This document shows positions 21,212 to 31,670 of a stretch of DNA of 64,000 bases, in pieces. Both the position numbers and the translations under genes were made by a program. Positions within the stretch are counted from its first letter, which is position 1. Each line of letters starts with the position of its first letter. The stretch is from Melanopsichium pennsylvanicum. Lineage: Eukaryota > Basidiomycota > Ustilaginomycetes > Ustilaginales. The stretch covers positions 496,001 through 560,000 of the forward strand of contig OAPG01000012.1 of NCBI GenBank assembly GCA_900208305.1. Reading direction: 5' to 3'. The notes beneath the pieces are model-generated. The model made no database searches, was not told the origin of the DNA, and saw nothing but the letters and a program-made list of their open reading frames with translations.

Positions 21212-23356
21212 CTAAGTATCGTAATTGAGTACGAATTCGTCCCATCTTTTATCTTGAGCATCTTTGTCAACTGAACTGATGCGATGATACGTCCTGATGC
21301 TACTCGCCCAGTCTTCGAGCACGATGACCCTGGCGCGCCTTTCGATCTTGGCACTACCATATCCTGCTAAACTACTACCTCCGCCAAAGCAGATCCACAC
21401 GTTGTCAACTCGTCTGCAATCCGAATTGAGATGCATGTGTCCATGGACCACGAGCTTCACACCCGAATTGGTGCTTTTGGACGTATGCGTGTAGTGCGAA
21501 GCAGTGTTCGAGGATGTTGGTTCAAGATTGAGAGTGGTAAACAAATCAAAGATGCCTGGTTGAGATTGTGCACCTGCAAACGTGGCTGTTTCCTTCCTAT
21601 CCCCCACCACCAATTCGTCTTGGTTGGGATTCGGTATCGTGGGATTGTTGACCTTTGGCGATGGTCGACGATCCACAGGATTGAATGCTTCAGGTACGGG
21701 AATGTGCATGAAGACTACACTTGGTGGTCTACCCATCACCCGTTGTTGATCCGCTCCCGCATCCCACACCTTATCCCGTTTTCTTTTCTTGCCTACTTCG
21801 GAACGCATCTTCCAGGGCTGTTGAGGCAAATCGGTCGCGCCATCAGGTTTGTAAGGAAGCAACGTCTCTTTTATGCTGGTGTACTGCTGTTGGAACCAAG
21901 TAATCTGATCTTTATGAACGTATCCATACCCGGGCTTGGTCCAAGGCTTCCATGGATCCTTCTCAGCATGCGACCCAGTGTCCATAAACCACAGACTTGC
22001 AACATGCCCCTTATCCGCCGTCGGACTCCTCAATTCCAATTTGTAGTTTCCACTTCCGGTAACCAGACTCGGGCCCACGCTAGCGTAGCTATATGGCATG
22101 TTCGAGATGATCTGCATCTGCTCTTCGCGACTGAGTTGGCCGGACTCGCTATCATGATTGCCCAAGATCACCGCATAAGGGATTTTTCTCTCGATCAAAG
22201 GCGCTGTCCAGAGAGAAAGTACGGATTTTACATCCCAACTGGTCCCTTGGCCATTCAGTTGGTCGCCAGTCAACACCACCATGTCGGGCTTCTCTGTGTC
22301 CAGCCAGTGATCTATAAGCGTAAAAGTGTCATTTTTGGCAAGACATCCCCGAGAGGCCCAGCGTGGATCCTGCGGATTGTAGTCGCGACAAGGCTCGGGT
22401 GAGACACTAAAGTGCAGGTCTGCGAGTTGCAAGATTTTGAAGGTGCCGTCAGGTTTCAAGGTAAGCGGGGTAAGAGGCGGTTTCCGAGTGGGTTTGCGAC
22501 GGGAGGTAAGCGTGACTCGAGCAGAGGCCAAGGAGGGATGAGAGCCAGAGATGATGCCAACGGCGGTAAACGTTGGCCATGGAGGATTGTCGCCATATGT
22601 GATATCGAGCTCTGTGAGGGGATCCAGGGATGTTTGGTCTCTTTTCCACAGTCCGCTGGACTGTTGCGCCCTCTGAGAAGGACTGACTGTCCTGTAGTAC
22701 AGATGCAAGCCCTTCTCTCCGCTCAACATCCTGACCACCTTGGACCTCAATCCATTTTTGACACGATGCCAACCCTGGCCACTTGGATGAGATTCTCCTG
22801 TCTCGACCAACTTGATCTCCACGACGTTCTGCACATCTCGTCTACGTGACTTGCGGTAAAATACGTATCTCTGCTCTATTGTGCCAAAGAGGTTGCTCAG
22901 CATGCCTTTTGTCGAGACGCCGAGTTGGCCTGCTGGGGAAAGACTGCGGGAGACCTGAACCCACTTTCCGAGCAAAGCGTCTTCGGCAGGGGTAGTCTTG
23001 GGGCTGCATGATGTGAGCGGTAGGCAGCTATGGACGGTGATGGCAGTGAGTGGCGCTGGATTTGGAAGAGTGGGAGCATATGTGTCTGTGGGAAAGACGT
23101 CATCGTATTGTTCTGCGCCCGAGGTGGTGGAGCTTGGAGAGGCAGAAGCAGAATCATTGCCGGTGTTTATATCAGAGTGCGATGAAGAAGACGAGTAAGA
23201 AGTTCTTAGAGGTCGAAGATCTACTATAGAATATGCTTGCCATCCAATCGTCCGGCTATTATGTAGGATGCCATCGTGAGCGAGATAGAATACCAGGGTC
23301 AAGAGGGTGGAGAAGAAAGCTGTAATCAAGAGAGATTTGCCTATTCTGTGCCGCAT
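21212..23356 (-). CDS. DCR2: Membrane-anchored metallophosphoesterase, DCR2 type
   Basis: Calcineurin-like phosphoesterase resembling yeast Dcr2, a dosage-dependent cell-cycle phosphatase that also dephosphorylates the unfolded-protein-response sensor Ire1; that role here is inferred. The 714 residues start with a short basic tail and one hydrophobic anchor (about residues 9-26), so a type II membrane protein is likely. A Ser-rich stalk and a divergent N-terminal domain precede the catalytic domain. Metal-site motifs appear in order: Asp313-Leu-His315, Gly364-Asp365, Gly-Asn400-His401-Asp402 and, near the C-terminus, VVHGHMHLN. A Cys-containing loop (EPCRDYNP...GCLAKN) after the first motif is typical of this branch. 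All metal ligands look intact. Confidence 0.88.
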   Translation of the reverse strand: MRHRIGKSLLITAFFSTLLTLVFYLAHDGILHNSRTIGWQAYSIVDLRPLRTSYSSSSSHSDINTGNDSASASPSSTTSGAEQYDDVFPTDTYAPTLPNPAPLTAITVHSCLPLTSCSPKTTPAEDALLGKWVQVSRSLSPAGQLGVSTKGMLSNLFGTIEQRYVFYRKSRRRDVQNVVEIKLVETGESHPSGQGWHRVKNGLRSKVVRMLSGEKGLHLYYRTVSPSQRAQQSSGLWKRDQTSLDPLTELDITYGDNPPWPTFTAVGIISGSHPSLASARVTLTSRRKPTRKPPLTPLTLKPDGTFKILQLADLHFSVSPEPCRDYNPQDPRWASRGCLAKNDTFTLIDHWLDTEKPDMVVLTGDQLNGQGTSWDVKSVLSLWTAPLIERKIPYAVILGNHDSESGQLSREEQMQIISNMPYSYASVGPSLVTGSGNYKLELRSPTADKGHVASLWFMDTGSHAEKDPWKPWTKPGYGYVHKDQITWFQQQYTSIKETLLPYKPDGATDLPQQPWKMRSEVGKKRKRDKVWDAGADQQRVMGRPPSVVFMHIPVPEAFNPVDRRPSPKVNNPTIPNPNQDELVVGDRKETATFAGAQSQPGIFDLFTTLNLEPTSSNTASHYTHTSKSTNSGVKLVVHGHMHLNSDCRRVDNVWICFGGGSSLAGYGSAKIERRARVIVLEDWASSIRTYHRISSVDKDAQDKRWDEFVLNYDT

Positions 23357-25539
23357 CGTGGATGAGTATCTACACGCAGCTCATATGAGCGTCTCGAAAC
23401 CTTTGTCTACCGACGGAAGATTGCGCCGACCGTCGAGGTGGGGTCATTACTATGACTAAAAGCGGTCACGAAAGGTGTAAAGGAAGTAAGAAAGGTACGT
23501 TCCGTGGTGCAACAAACGGAAATCGAGTGAGCCCTGCATGCATTTAGCAGCCTTCTGACGTTTTGCGGACTGTGCTAGGTGGAGCCTGTGGAAATCCGAA
23601 AATGTAAGATCGTTATGTCTTTTTTGTACACATCACCGAAATATTTAATTGAGATCGAACTGAACATTATATTCAATCGGTGATAGCGCCGATCCAATTC
23701 GGTTTACCTTTTGACGAAAGCCAGCCTGCAAGACACGGCAGCAAACCTCTCTTGGCATTCACATTCACATTTAGCCAGGAACAAAGAATGCATAACGAAA
23801 ATTGCAAACACAGCTTGGCAGTCGTGTGTCACCGAGCTCATCCGACCATCTGCTTGCAATCTTCTCTTCTCGATCGTCAGCAACCTGCCCTCGGATGTAG
23901 CTGCAGAATGTCGATCCATCCAAGCTTACAGAACTCGGTAAGTTAGCAGCGGTTTGACATTGCATTGCTCTAATTTGCCCATGCGCTCACCATCATGTTC
24001 AACGCAGAGGCTCAAGCATTCGCACTTCATTGAAAGCAGTACGCTGCCTTCTCTTTCAAATATGGCGTCTTGTCACAGTGCGGTCAACTCTGAGCAAAGC
24101 CGAAATAAGTTGTTGGAGATGAAATTGGCGCAATGGACGAAAGCTGATGGGCGCCAGCTTGCCTAGAGCAAGCACTTTTGTTGCACTCCTCAGCATAACT
24201 CGGCGACGCATAACGCGCATCCTACGCGACTCTGGTTCCAGGCGAAACATGCATAGCACAACTAAAGGACAGCTGCCAACCATCGCGACGTGAACGGAAA
24301 AAAGTGCCTAAAACCCTGTTCAGCCATTGCAATAGAGCTGAATTTCCAACTCCGAGTGGTTGGCTTCCCATCTCGGTGGACCTCAACAAACTCGCTCTGA
24401 CAGAGATGGTATGGTGAATCAGTCAGACCTCCCCGTTCAACAGTGATGCTCAAGTGATCCTGAAGAGGGGAGCACGATGCTCGGAAAAGATTCAAGTGAC
24501 AGGAACGCTTACATTCCAGCCCTTGCCAGAATGTTGCTGTGATCCTAAAATTGCGTTCGGCTATTCTGTTCCTGCTCTGAGCGTCCCTCTTCTAGCGCTC
24601 CCAATATATCACTCGCACCAGCACCACCATCCAAATGAACCGAATGCGTGTGCCGAAAGGAAAATAACAACGCTGCGCGACCAACATGCTGCGGACGCAT
24701 CGCTTTGTGATTTGCACTTGGCTTCTTTGTTTGCTGCTCTTCAATTACGCAAAGTCGCACCCTTGAAACTTTACTGCAACACTAAGATTTCAGGAACGGC
24801 GAAAGCCAAGAATGGCTTAGATACGTGGTACAATAAGTTAGAATGCGCCAAGCTTGACGTGCCTTTTCTTCCTCGCTGTGGAATGCGCCTCTTTTGCGTG
24901 TGGTCGCATTTCATCTCTTAACACCATAGCATTTGGTCTTGGCAGCATAGTAAAACTTGGCCTGTATCGTTTTTGCAATGAGATATTGGCGCAAACTGGA
25001 CTCGAGCGTGAGCAGAAATGAACAGTGACTTAGGATCAGAAGTGAACGCGTGCGCTATACGACAAGGAAGCTAGTACGGACTCCCACCCCCGTGCCAAGC
25101 CTGCTCGATGGTGCTTTCCTTTTCAACCCCAGCCTTTTCCCCATCCTCCTCCTCCTCGAAGCTCCCCTTTTTTCACATATCTCACTCTGCTCTGTACTAA
25201 CAGCAACTCCGTCCAGATCACAACCTTCTCGAACTCCCGTCACCGCCATCTCCAGCACCTTCCTTTGTCCCTTTCTCCACCATCTTCCCTCTCCACTACG
25301 TAACCCTTTTTCCGCCTCACAACTCAAACAAGGGCCTCCGTCTGGCTGGTACAGATCGTTTGGCCTCTGCTTGCAACTTCTTGACCAAATCATCACCCGT
25401 CCCTTGTCTCGACACAAGACAAAATCCTCTTCGAAACATCCTTGATGTCCTTGATGGCCTTTTCTTTTGGCATCTTCTCGAAACGCTCGCTCAAAAACTT
25501 CCCCGTCCTATTCCACCACTAGAATCATCAATATCCGTC
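23357..25539. other. Intergenic region between divergent DCR2 and GMC genes
   Basis: About 2.2 kb with only short, compositionally random open frames. The last ~450 bp before the GMC start is pyrimidine-rich (CT-rich), as is usual for leader or promoter DNA of fungal genes. No repeat, RNA gene or exon pair was recognised. Confidence 0.4.
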
Positions 25540-27600
25540 ATGAAGACCACATTCTTTACCTTGATTCTTGTCACGCTGCCCCTCCTCTCCACCGCCTCAT
25601 TTGAACCATCCATCCGTTCACGTCACCATCACAAACGCCAAAATTTTCACTTGAACTCCCACCTTACCCCTCGATCCACTCCTCCTGCTGCCATTGCCGA
25701 CTCATACACAAAAGTGGCAAATGAAGTTTTTGACTATGTCATCGCCGGAGGTGGTACTGCAGGTCTTGCCCTCGCAGGTCGACTGACTGAGGAACCTGAC
25801 ATCACTGTGGCTGTCATCGAAGCCGGCCACTCTGGCTACAGTGATGATGAGGCTCTGCTCGTTCCTTCCAATGCTTATCTCAAGAGCTCCGTTGGGTCAG
25901 ATCTTGACTGGCAGTATGTGACCGTGCTGCAGAGTAAGCTGCAAGATGCTTCTGGCCAGCCTCGCACTGCAGCCTGGCCTAGAGGTAAAGTACTGGGAGG
26001 ATCATCCGCCATCAACGGCATGTACTATGTCGCTGCCTCCAAGAGGGAGCATCAAGTCTGGGGCCGCTTGTCTGGCGACCAAGGCACTTGGGGCTGGCAC
26101 TCTCTCCGAGACGCCATGAAAAAGTCAACTCAGTTTGCAAGTAATTCTGTCAAAGAGCTGGACTCTTTCATCAACAATCAGACCGAATTCATTGGCAGCC
26201 ACGGTCCCGTGTCAGTTTCTTACCCGGGAGTTTCCTACCAGCCTGTCGCTGATTGGGTTCCCACCCTCGCTGCTATTGGTCTGTCCAGTGCAAACTCTCC
26301 TTACGATGGAGAGAACCAAGGAGCCTTTATCGCTGGATCGACCATCAGCGCCAAGGAATGGGAACGCTCTTTCTCCCGAAATGCCTATGTTGACCCCATT
26401 GCAGACAGACGAAAGAACCTCGTCGTGCTTCCCGACCAGACCGTCACGAGGATCATCTTCGACACCACTCCTGATGTTGACGGAAGTTTCCGCGCTCTTG
26501 GGGTTGAGTTTGCAGCGAACAGCTCTGCACCCAGAGTGCATGTGACCGCACGCCGCGAAGTGATATTATCCGCTGGTGCAATTGGATCTCCTCAGATCTT
26601 GCAGCTTTCCGGATTCGGATGTAAAGAATTGCTCAAAAGTAAGAATGTGACCATGATCAAGGAGCTTCCTGGTGTTGGTCAGAATTTGCAGGATCACCTG
26701 GCTGGAAGCGTCGTCTACTCTCCTGCTCAAGGACTGGTGCTCCCCAGCGCAACAAACCTCACCAAGAAAGCTTCGTTCGTTGACTCTTCTGTTGCCTACG
26801 TAACGTTGGAGAAGATATACGGCTCCAACGAGACATCCAACTTCCTCGCTCGCGCTAAGCAGTTTAGCGCCGACTACATCAAATCTGCCACCAATGTGCC
26901 TGATGCGGTCAAACGCGGTTGGGCAAAACAGTACAAGTACCTTCTCGAAGATCTGCTTGTGCCCAAGTCCAAAAATGGCTTCACTGGAACAGCAAAGGGA
27001 GCGATGGAGATGCTTCTCGGTATCTCTACGGGCAACTCTATCCAGGTTGAAGCAGCTCTTCAAGCACCTTTCTCTCGCGGTTGGGTAGAGATCGCATCTA
27101 ACAATCCGTTCGACAAGCCCATTATCAATCCAAATTACCTTCAGCACCAGTCTGATGTAGAGCTCATGCGTAGTGGTTTCCAGCTCGCTCGCAAGATCGG
27201 CTCGACAGCACCACTCAACACGGTTTTGTCTGCTGAGACTGCCCCGGGCGCCGCAGTCAGCAGCGATGCTGATTGGGACAAGTACATCGCACAGACGGTT
27301 CAGACCGAGTACCATCCCAGTTCGACATGCAGCATGTTGGATGAGCAAGATGGTGGTGTCGTAGACAATGAATTGAGAGTGTATGGCACGAGCAATGTCA
27401 GGGTGGTGGATGCAAGTGTTATTCCCATCTCACTGTCGAGCCATCTAATGTCGGCAGTCTATGCAGTTGCCGAAGTGGGAGCCGACTTGATCAAGTCTTG
27501 CCCCTTCGAGCCCGTTGATGAGTGCGACTATGATGGTGAGGGCGACAACAAAGAAGATGACAAAGAAGGCTGCGAGAATGACAAAAAGAGCTCCTCTTGA
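25540..27600 (+). CDS. Secreted GMC-family FAD oxidoreductase
   Basis: Glucose-methanol-choline oxidoreductase, oxidising an alcohol or sugar with FAD. The start is set at ATG 25540 because a clear signal peptide follows (MKTTFFTLILVTLPLLSTAS); the frame is open further upstream but has no ATG there. The 686-residue protein shows the FAD-binding Gly70-Gly-Gly-Thr-Ala-Gly75 box and the GMC signature PRGKVLGGSSAINGM near residue 150. The second signature is GAIGSPQILQLSG. The active-site pair is His592 (in EYHPSSTC) and His635 (in LSSHLMSAVYAVAE). Several N-glycosylation sequons are present. The C-terminus carries an unusual Cys/Asp/Glu/Lys-rich hydrophilic tail of about 30 residues. Aryl-alcohol oxidase, glucose oxidase-like or dehydrogenase activity cannot be told apart. 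Confidence 0.9.
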   Translation: MKTTFFTLILVTLPLLSTASFEPSIRSRHHHKRQNFHLNSHLTPRSTPPAAIADSYTKVANEVFDYVIAGGGTAGLALAGRLTEEPDITVAVIEAGHSGYSDDEALLVPSNAYLKSSVGSDLDWQYVTVLQSKLQDASGQPRTAAWPRGKVLGGSSAINGMYYVAASKREHQVWGRLSGDQGTWGWHSLRDAMKKSTQFASNSVKELDSFINNQTEFIGSHGPVSVSYPGVSYQPVADWVPTLAAIGLSSANSPYDGENQGAFIAGSTISAKEWERSFSRNAYVDPIADRRKNLVVLPDQTVTRIIFDTTPDVDGSFRALGVEFAANSSAPRVHVTARREVILSAGAIGSPQILQLSGFGCKELLKSKNVTMIKELPGVGQNLQDHLAGSVVYSPAQGLVLPSATNLTKKASFVDSSVAYVTLEKIYGSNETSNFLARAKQFSADYIKSATNVPDAVKRGWAKQYKYLLEDLLVPKSKNGFTGTAKGAMEMLLGISTGNSIQVEAALQAPFSRGWVEIASNNPFDKPIINPNYLQHQSDVELMRSGFQLARKIGSTAPLNTVLSAETAPGAAVSSDADWDKYIAQTVQTEYHPSSTCSMLDEQDGGVVDNELRVYGTSNVRVVDASVIPISLSSHLMSAVYAVAEVGADLIKSCPFEPVDECDYDGEGDNKEDDKEGCENDKKSSS

Positions 27601-28295
27601 TCACTTTATTTCAATTACCACCATACCCTTTCGTCTACTTCTTCCTTCGATTACTTTCATAAATATCTTGTATCTTCATACCGTATGGTTTTCGGATGCG
27701 CATCGCTGGTCGTCGTCGTCGCCCAGACGAATTCTTGTTGTACTTGTGCCCCCTTGTTATTTCGTTAACTTGTTTCACAATCTTACCTCTCCTTTGGTCT
27801 GGCTGCTGTGCGCCAGTACTCAACTACACTCCGTCTCTGTGTGTGGACAGTACCCGTCCACATTCTCTCCTCAGTCTGCAGCAAACCTTCTAATGTATTT
27901 CACGTAATACCGAGCTTGATTGTTGGTCATGACTACGTTGATGATCAGGTACAATGGTGGTGATGTGGATGGACAAATTGTTGGTGAGTCTGAGGAATGA
28001 AGTGAACAACACAGATGCGATCATGTGGGTGACGAACACCAGACACAGTGAGTTGTCCACAATGTGAAGTTCCGTTGGTACTACGAACGCGTCGGTAGTC
28101 TACATGAAATACTTCCCCTTGCACAGAGCACTGCTCAAGCAGGGACGACGGTCTCGTTCGACTACGTGGTGGCTGCAAATGAATGTGTGATGAATTTCAG
28201 AGAGAGTAATGTGGTGTCAAGAGATGGGACCAGCCTGACTCGACTGCGAAGCTGTACATGTTCAAGTAAATGTTCTGCCAATTCTAATCGTTAGC
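27601..28295. other. Intergenic region between convergent genes
   Basis: About 700 bp of 3' flanking DNA of the GMC and hydrolase genes. Nothing recognisable was found beyond T-rich and CT-rich stretches. Confidence 0.4.
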
Positions 28296-29720
28296 CTATC
28301 CTAGCAAGCTTGCTGCTACCAGGACAGGCACTAGTGTCGCGACGAGTGACCAACCGAAAATTACGTTGCTACAGCCACCCGAAGTTGATTGAACGTTGCT
28401 CTTCACGGCCGTAGATGACGCTGCAGAGGTCGATCCTGTGGCACTGGTACTTGAAGTCGCACCATTCCCAGCCTCATTATAGCTCTTCGGCCTCCATCCC
28501 CTCTCTACATTACTTTGGTTGCTCTCGAACAGCACCGTCCTACCTTGCTCACTGCCGAACACCTTGTTTGCGTCGTGCGTCGCTCCTTCGATCACCGTCA
28601 AAGTATGGGTCAACTTATTACCACTCAAAGAGCTCCAATCCGGAAGGTCACTGAGAGAGAGGTTTCCAGGCAAACCACTGACATCTTCGTTTGTGCGAGC
28701 CAGCATATTGATGTACTTCCACCAGGCCAGGTTGCGGTCTCGACGTGCTACACCACCTTGCAAGATGGCCATGCAGTACTGATCTCCACTCTCCTCCGTG
28801 TCGTCATAACCGACAACGTATCTTACATCCCTCTTTACGTTCTGAGCAAAGTATTCCTGTGGCGTTTTCAATCCATCGAGAGTGCCAGTGAAGTTGGTAA
28901 AGCCATAGCGCCAAGTGTTATACAACGGACAAGTTTCCTTACTTGCGATATCAGGGTTTGTGGTTGGTCGATCTTGAGTGAAGTATGCAGAACTGGAAGG
29001 ATCACCGGCGATGAAACGAACCGAAAGGGCATTAGAAGACATTTCTTTAGCAACGATCGAATATCGATTTATAAGTTGACCTCCTCCACCATGACCAACG
29101 AATACGAGCTCCTCAAGGGATGGGTAAGCTGTGGTGTTGGAAAAGTGGTCAAAGAATGTGTCGAGAGCATCGAACGAGGTTTCGTTGGCATTCTTAGGGT
29201 GAATTGCAGCTTCTCCTGCTTGCCATGCGTTGATATCTCCCCAAGCGAGTTCGTGCTTCGAGTACTGGCCAGAGTTGAGATTTTCAGAGTAGAACTGAGG
29301 AGCAACCACAATGGCATTAGGGTCTGCACTCGAGTAATTTGCAGAAACAGCAGATGAGAGAATGGTATCCATAGTCTCCCAGTAGTCTCCTCCATTTCGA
29401 TTTCTGCCGTGGATCATGACGAACGCCTGTTTGGCCTTCGAGTTCTCGGGTGATTTGGTCCAATACACAGCCAGCTCGTGATTTCCACTTCCGACGTTGA
29501 TCGAGGTGAGACGCGATCCAGAGGGAACCTTGGGCTCTGTATGCTCCTCATAGCCCAAATCTGTGCCTTGCTCTGCTGCGGTTAGAGTCGAAGCATCGCG
29601 ATGGGCAAGGTGGTGCATGTTTTCGTGTCCGAAAGGCACATGATCTGCAGTTGTGGATTTGGGATTGGCTAGAATGACAGCTAGGAGCGTCAAGGCGCCG
29701 GTGAAGGTTGCTGATCGCAT
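28296..29720 (-). CDS. GPI-anchored alpha/beta-hydrolase-fold protein, nucleophile serine replaced
   Basis: Cell-surface protein with an alpha/beta-hydrolase fold. The 474 residues begin with a signal peptide (about 1-25). A hydrolase-type core runs from about 75 to 410 and resembles a family found in many fungi and bacteria (oxyanion-strand VMIHG, then GDINAWQAGEAA, then FVGH...GGQLINRY). At the nucleophile elbow, where the family has Gly-His-Ser-Ala-Gly-Gly-Gln, this protein has Gly-His-Gly-Gly-Gly-Gly-Gln, so residue 211 is Gly instead of Ser. The late His in GATHDAN remains. A Ser/Thr-rich linker and a hydrophobic C-terminus with a small-residue site (SGG) predict a GPI anchor. Probably not a classical serine hydrolase; a binding or structural role is possible. 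Confidence 0.75.
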   Translation of the reverse strand: MRSATFTGALTLLAVILANPKSTTADHVPFGHENMHHLAHRDASTLTAAEQGTDLGYEEHTEPKVPSGSRLTSINVGSGNHELAVYWTKSPENSKAKQAFVMIHGRNRNGGDYWETMDTILSSAVSANYSSADPNAIVVAPQFYSENLNSGQYSKHELAWGDINAWQAGEAAIHPKNANETSFDALDTFFDHFSNTTAYPSLEELVFVGHGGGGQLINRYSIVAKEMSSNALSVRFIAGDPSSSAYFTQDRPTTNPDIASKETCPLYNTWRYGFTNFTGTLDGLKTPQEYFAQNVKRDVRYVVGYDDTEESGDQYCMAILQGGVARRDRNLAWWKYINMLARTNEDVSGLPGNLSLSDLPDWSSLSGNKLTHTLTVIEGATHDANKVFGSEQGRTVLFESNQSNVERGWRPKSYNEAGNGATSSTSATGSTSAASSTAVKSNVQSTSGGCSNVIFGWSLVATLVPVLVAASLLG

Positions 29721-31670
29721 GATTTCTATGATATGACCAGACGGTGCCGTAGAAGCAGACGTCGTCTAACAAGTGCGCTCGTCGTCCGAGGTGAACTGGG
29801 TGGTGGCGGCAGCTGTGTAAGTCGGAAGCTTCGATACAACAGCTAGAGTGATGCGAAGCACGATCTGACACTGATTGAACGGGCCAAGATGATCAAGATG
29901 GAGGGATGATGGGACAATCCAGAGTGATGGTGGCAAGGTGTCAGTCTATTCAGTCAACTCGCGTTACTGAACTATGCTCCGGCGGACCCAAATTCTAGAC
30001 ATGTAGTGAATCCTTCACCCAACGCGGATTTCTAGGAATGCAAGTGTTGGTCTGAGAAACAATTAGGTATTCACATTCACCAAAGCAACATAGCCTTTCA
30101 GATCGACCCCAAAGAGGCACACTTGTGTCCATGTTATGACGGCGCGCCAAGCAAAATGATCGACAACGGATGCGAATCGATGCTCCGATCATGCGTCTTG
30201 GTCGGGTAGGGACTGGCAACAACACATCACTCATTCATGTTGGACGCCTTGCGGTTGCTTCAACAAGACGAGTGGCAGGATAAGGCCGAGGAAGATGCAG
30301 AAATTTCAGGAGTTTGCACTAGGCAAACTGCAAGTACGGTCGTTGGAATTCACCGATGAGCGCCCCACGTCTTCATCCTGAGCTCCAGTGCCATTTCCCT
30401 TTCTACCCTCCGTGTCGCTCTTCCCCTCCCTCCCCCACCGGTCTGGGGTCTCACTTTCTATACGATCATTGGTCGACATTCACTCAGTCTGCCCGACAAA
30501 TTTAAGACGGAGGATCAGGGGCGAAAGCAGAAGTGTTTTGTCAGGGGAACAGCGCCGCTATTGATCGTGCACCTGTGGCTTGACAAAACCAACACAAGTC
30601 GAAGACCTTGTGATTCTCAGTCCACCATGCGATTGGGGTTATGCTGCACCATGCGGTTTGGTTCATGATGCGGTAGTCTCGCCTGTGACTGCAAGAGACA
30701 AAGATGAACGCCGAAGGCGAATTTTCGCATAGTAGGCTTGCCGAGATGTACAGAGCTTGGCTTGGCAAAAGCAAGACAAGACACAGTCACGTTGTGTGTG
30801 GCGATGACCTGTCAAGAAGGCTTTTTCATCAAAAAATAAATAAATAAAAAATTATTGACTGCGTGCCAAGCCCGCATACCGAGACTGTGAGGCATGCAAA
30901 TGAGTCTGGTCTGGCCACCTTTTTTCGGCCAAGGATGGGAAAGAAGTCAGGGTAGTTGAAGCGTGTAGTTGATGATGATGGTTTCAGACTAGAATACATG
31001 AAATTCTAAAATTCCAAAAATCACAATATTTCCAACACATTTTCCATAGTGGCTCTCCAAGCCGGCCCCCCTCTCCAGCCAACAGGCCCAGCAGGCACGG
31101 CTGTTTAGAGCTGCAACTCACTTCAATCAGGTTAACCATCCAGAAGCCGTCTAATCATGCTCAAAGCTTATCTATCCGATTTTGCAGTAGTCATCAACAC
31201 CAGTCGCTCACGGTCAAGTTCTTCCCAATTTGTGGCTCAGGAGTCGGAAGGGCTTGGTGAAGAAGCGATTCTGTGATTACCTGGGCAGGATTTCTTTGAC
31301 AAGAGGCACGGATGAATCTCAAAAGAGGTCACTTTCTTCCGAGATAAACTCGTTTCTCCCGGTTGCGCGGTTCGCGATGTTCGAACCTACCTCGCTTAGA
31401 TGTGTCACGCACCTCTCAGATCATCTTCTTCAACATGCTTATGACAGTCCCGATCTAAGTCCTTTCCACCGACGGTCTCAATTGGACATACTCATCTCGT
31501 ACAATCACGACTAGTCCTCACATTCCTACACGCCCCGGGTCAACTTTTTGCCTCTCTCTGCTCATACTCTCTCTGCAGGCAACGCAGTGTTCGCACGATG
31601 AGCACGATCATAATCACAACAAAGTAATCTACAGTCAAGTGTGTGGATCTGAGTGCCGATTGTTCAACTC
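29721..31670. other. Intergenic region without a supported gene
   Basis: About 1.95 kb. It includes an AT-rich AAATAAATAAATAAA stretch near 30830-30855 and a (GAT)-rich patch near 30970. Short open frames have no family resemblance. Confidence 0.4.

Noticed and set aside
21431..22402. 323-codon plus-strand frame
   Set aside because: Antisense to the DCR2-type phosphatase, whose metal-binding motifs are intact; the antisense product shows no family resemblance.
24454..24921. 155-codon plus-strand frame in the DCR2-GMC gap
   Set aside because: No recognisable domain, composition like random intergenic translation, no signal peptide, no splice partners.
25360..25539. Sixty extra N-terminal codons for the GMC oxidoreductase
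   Set aside because: No ATG in this extension, and the signal peptide starts exactly at ATG 25540.
28515..29357. 280-codon plus-strand frame
   Set aside because: Antisense to the GPI-anchored hydrolase; composition is that of a shadow frame.
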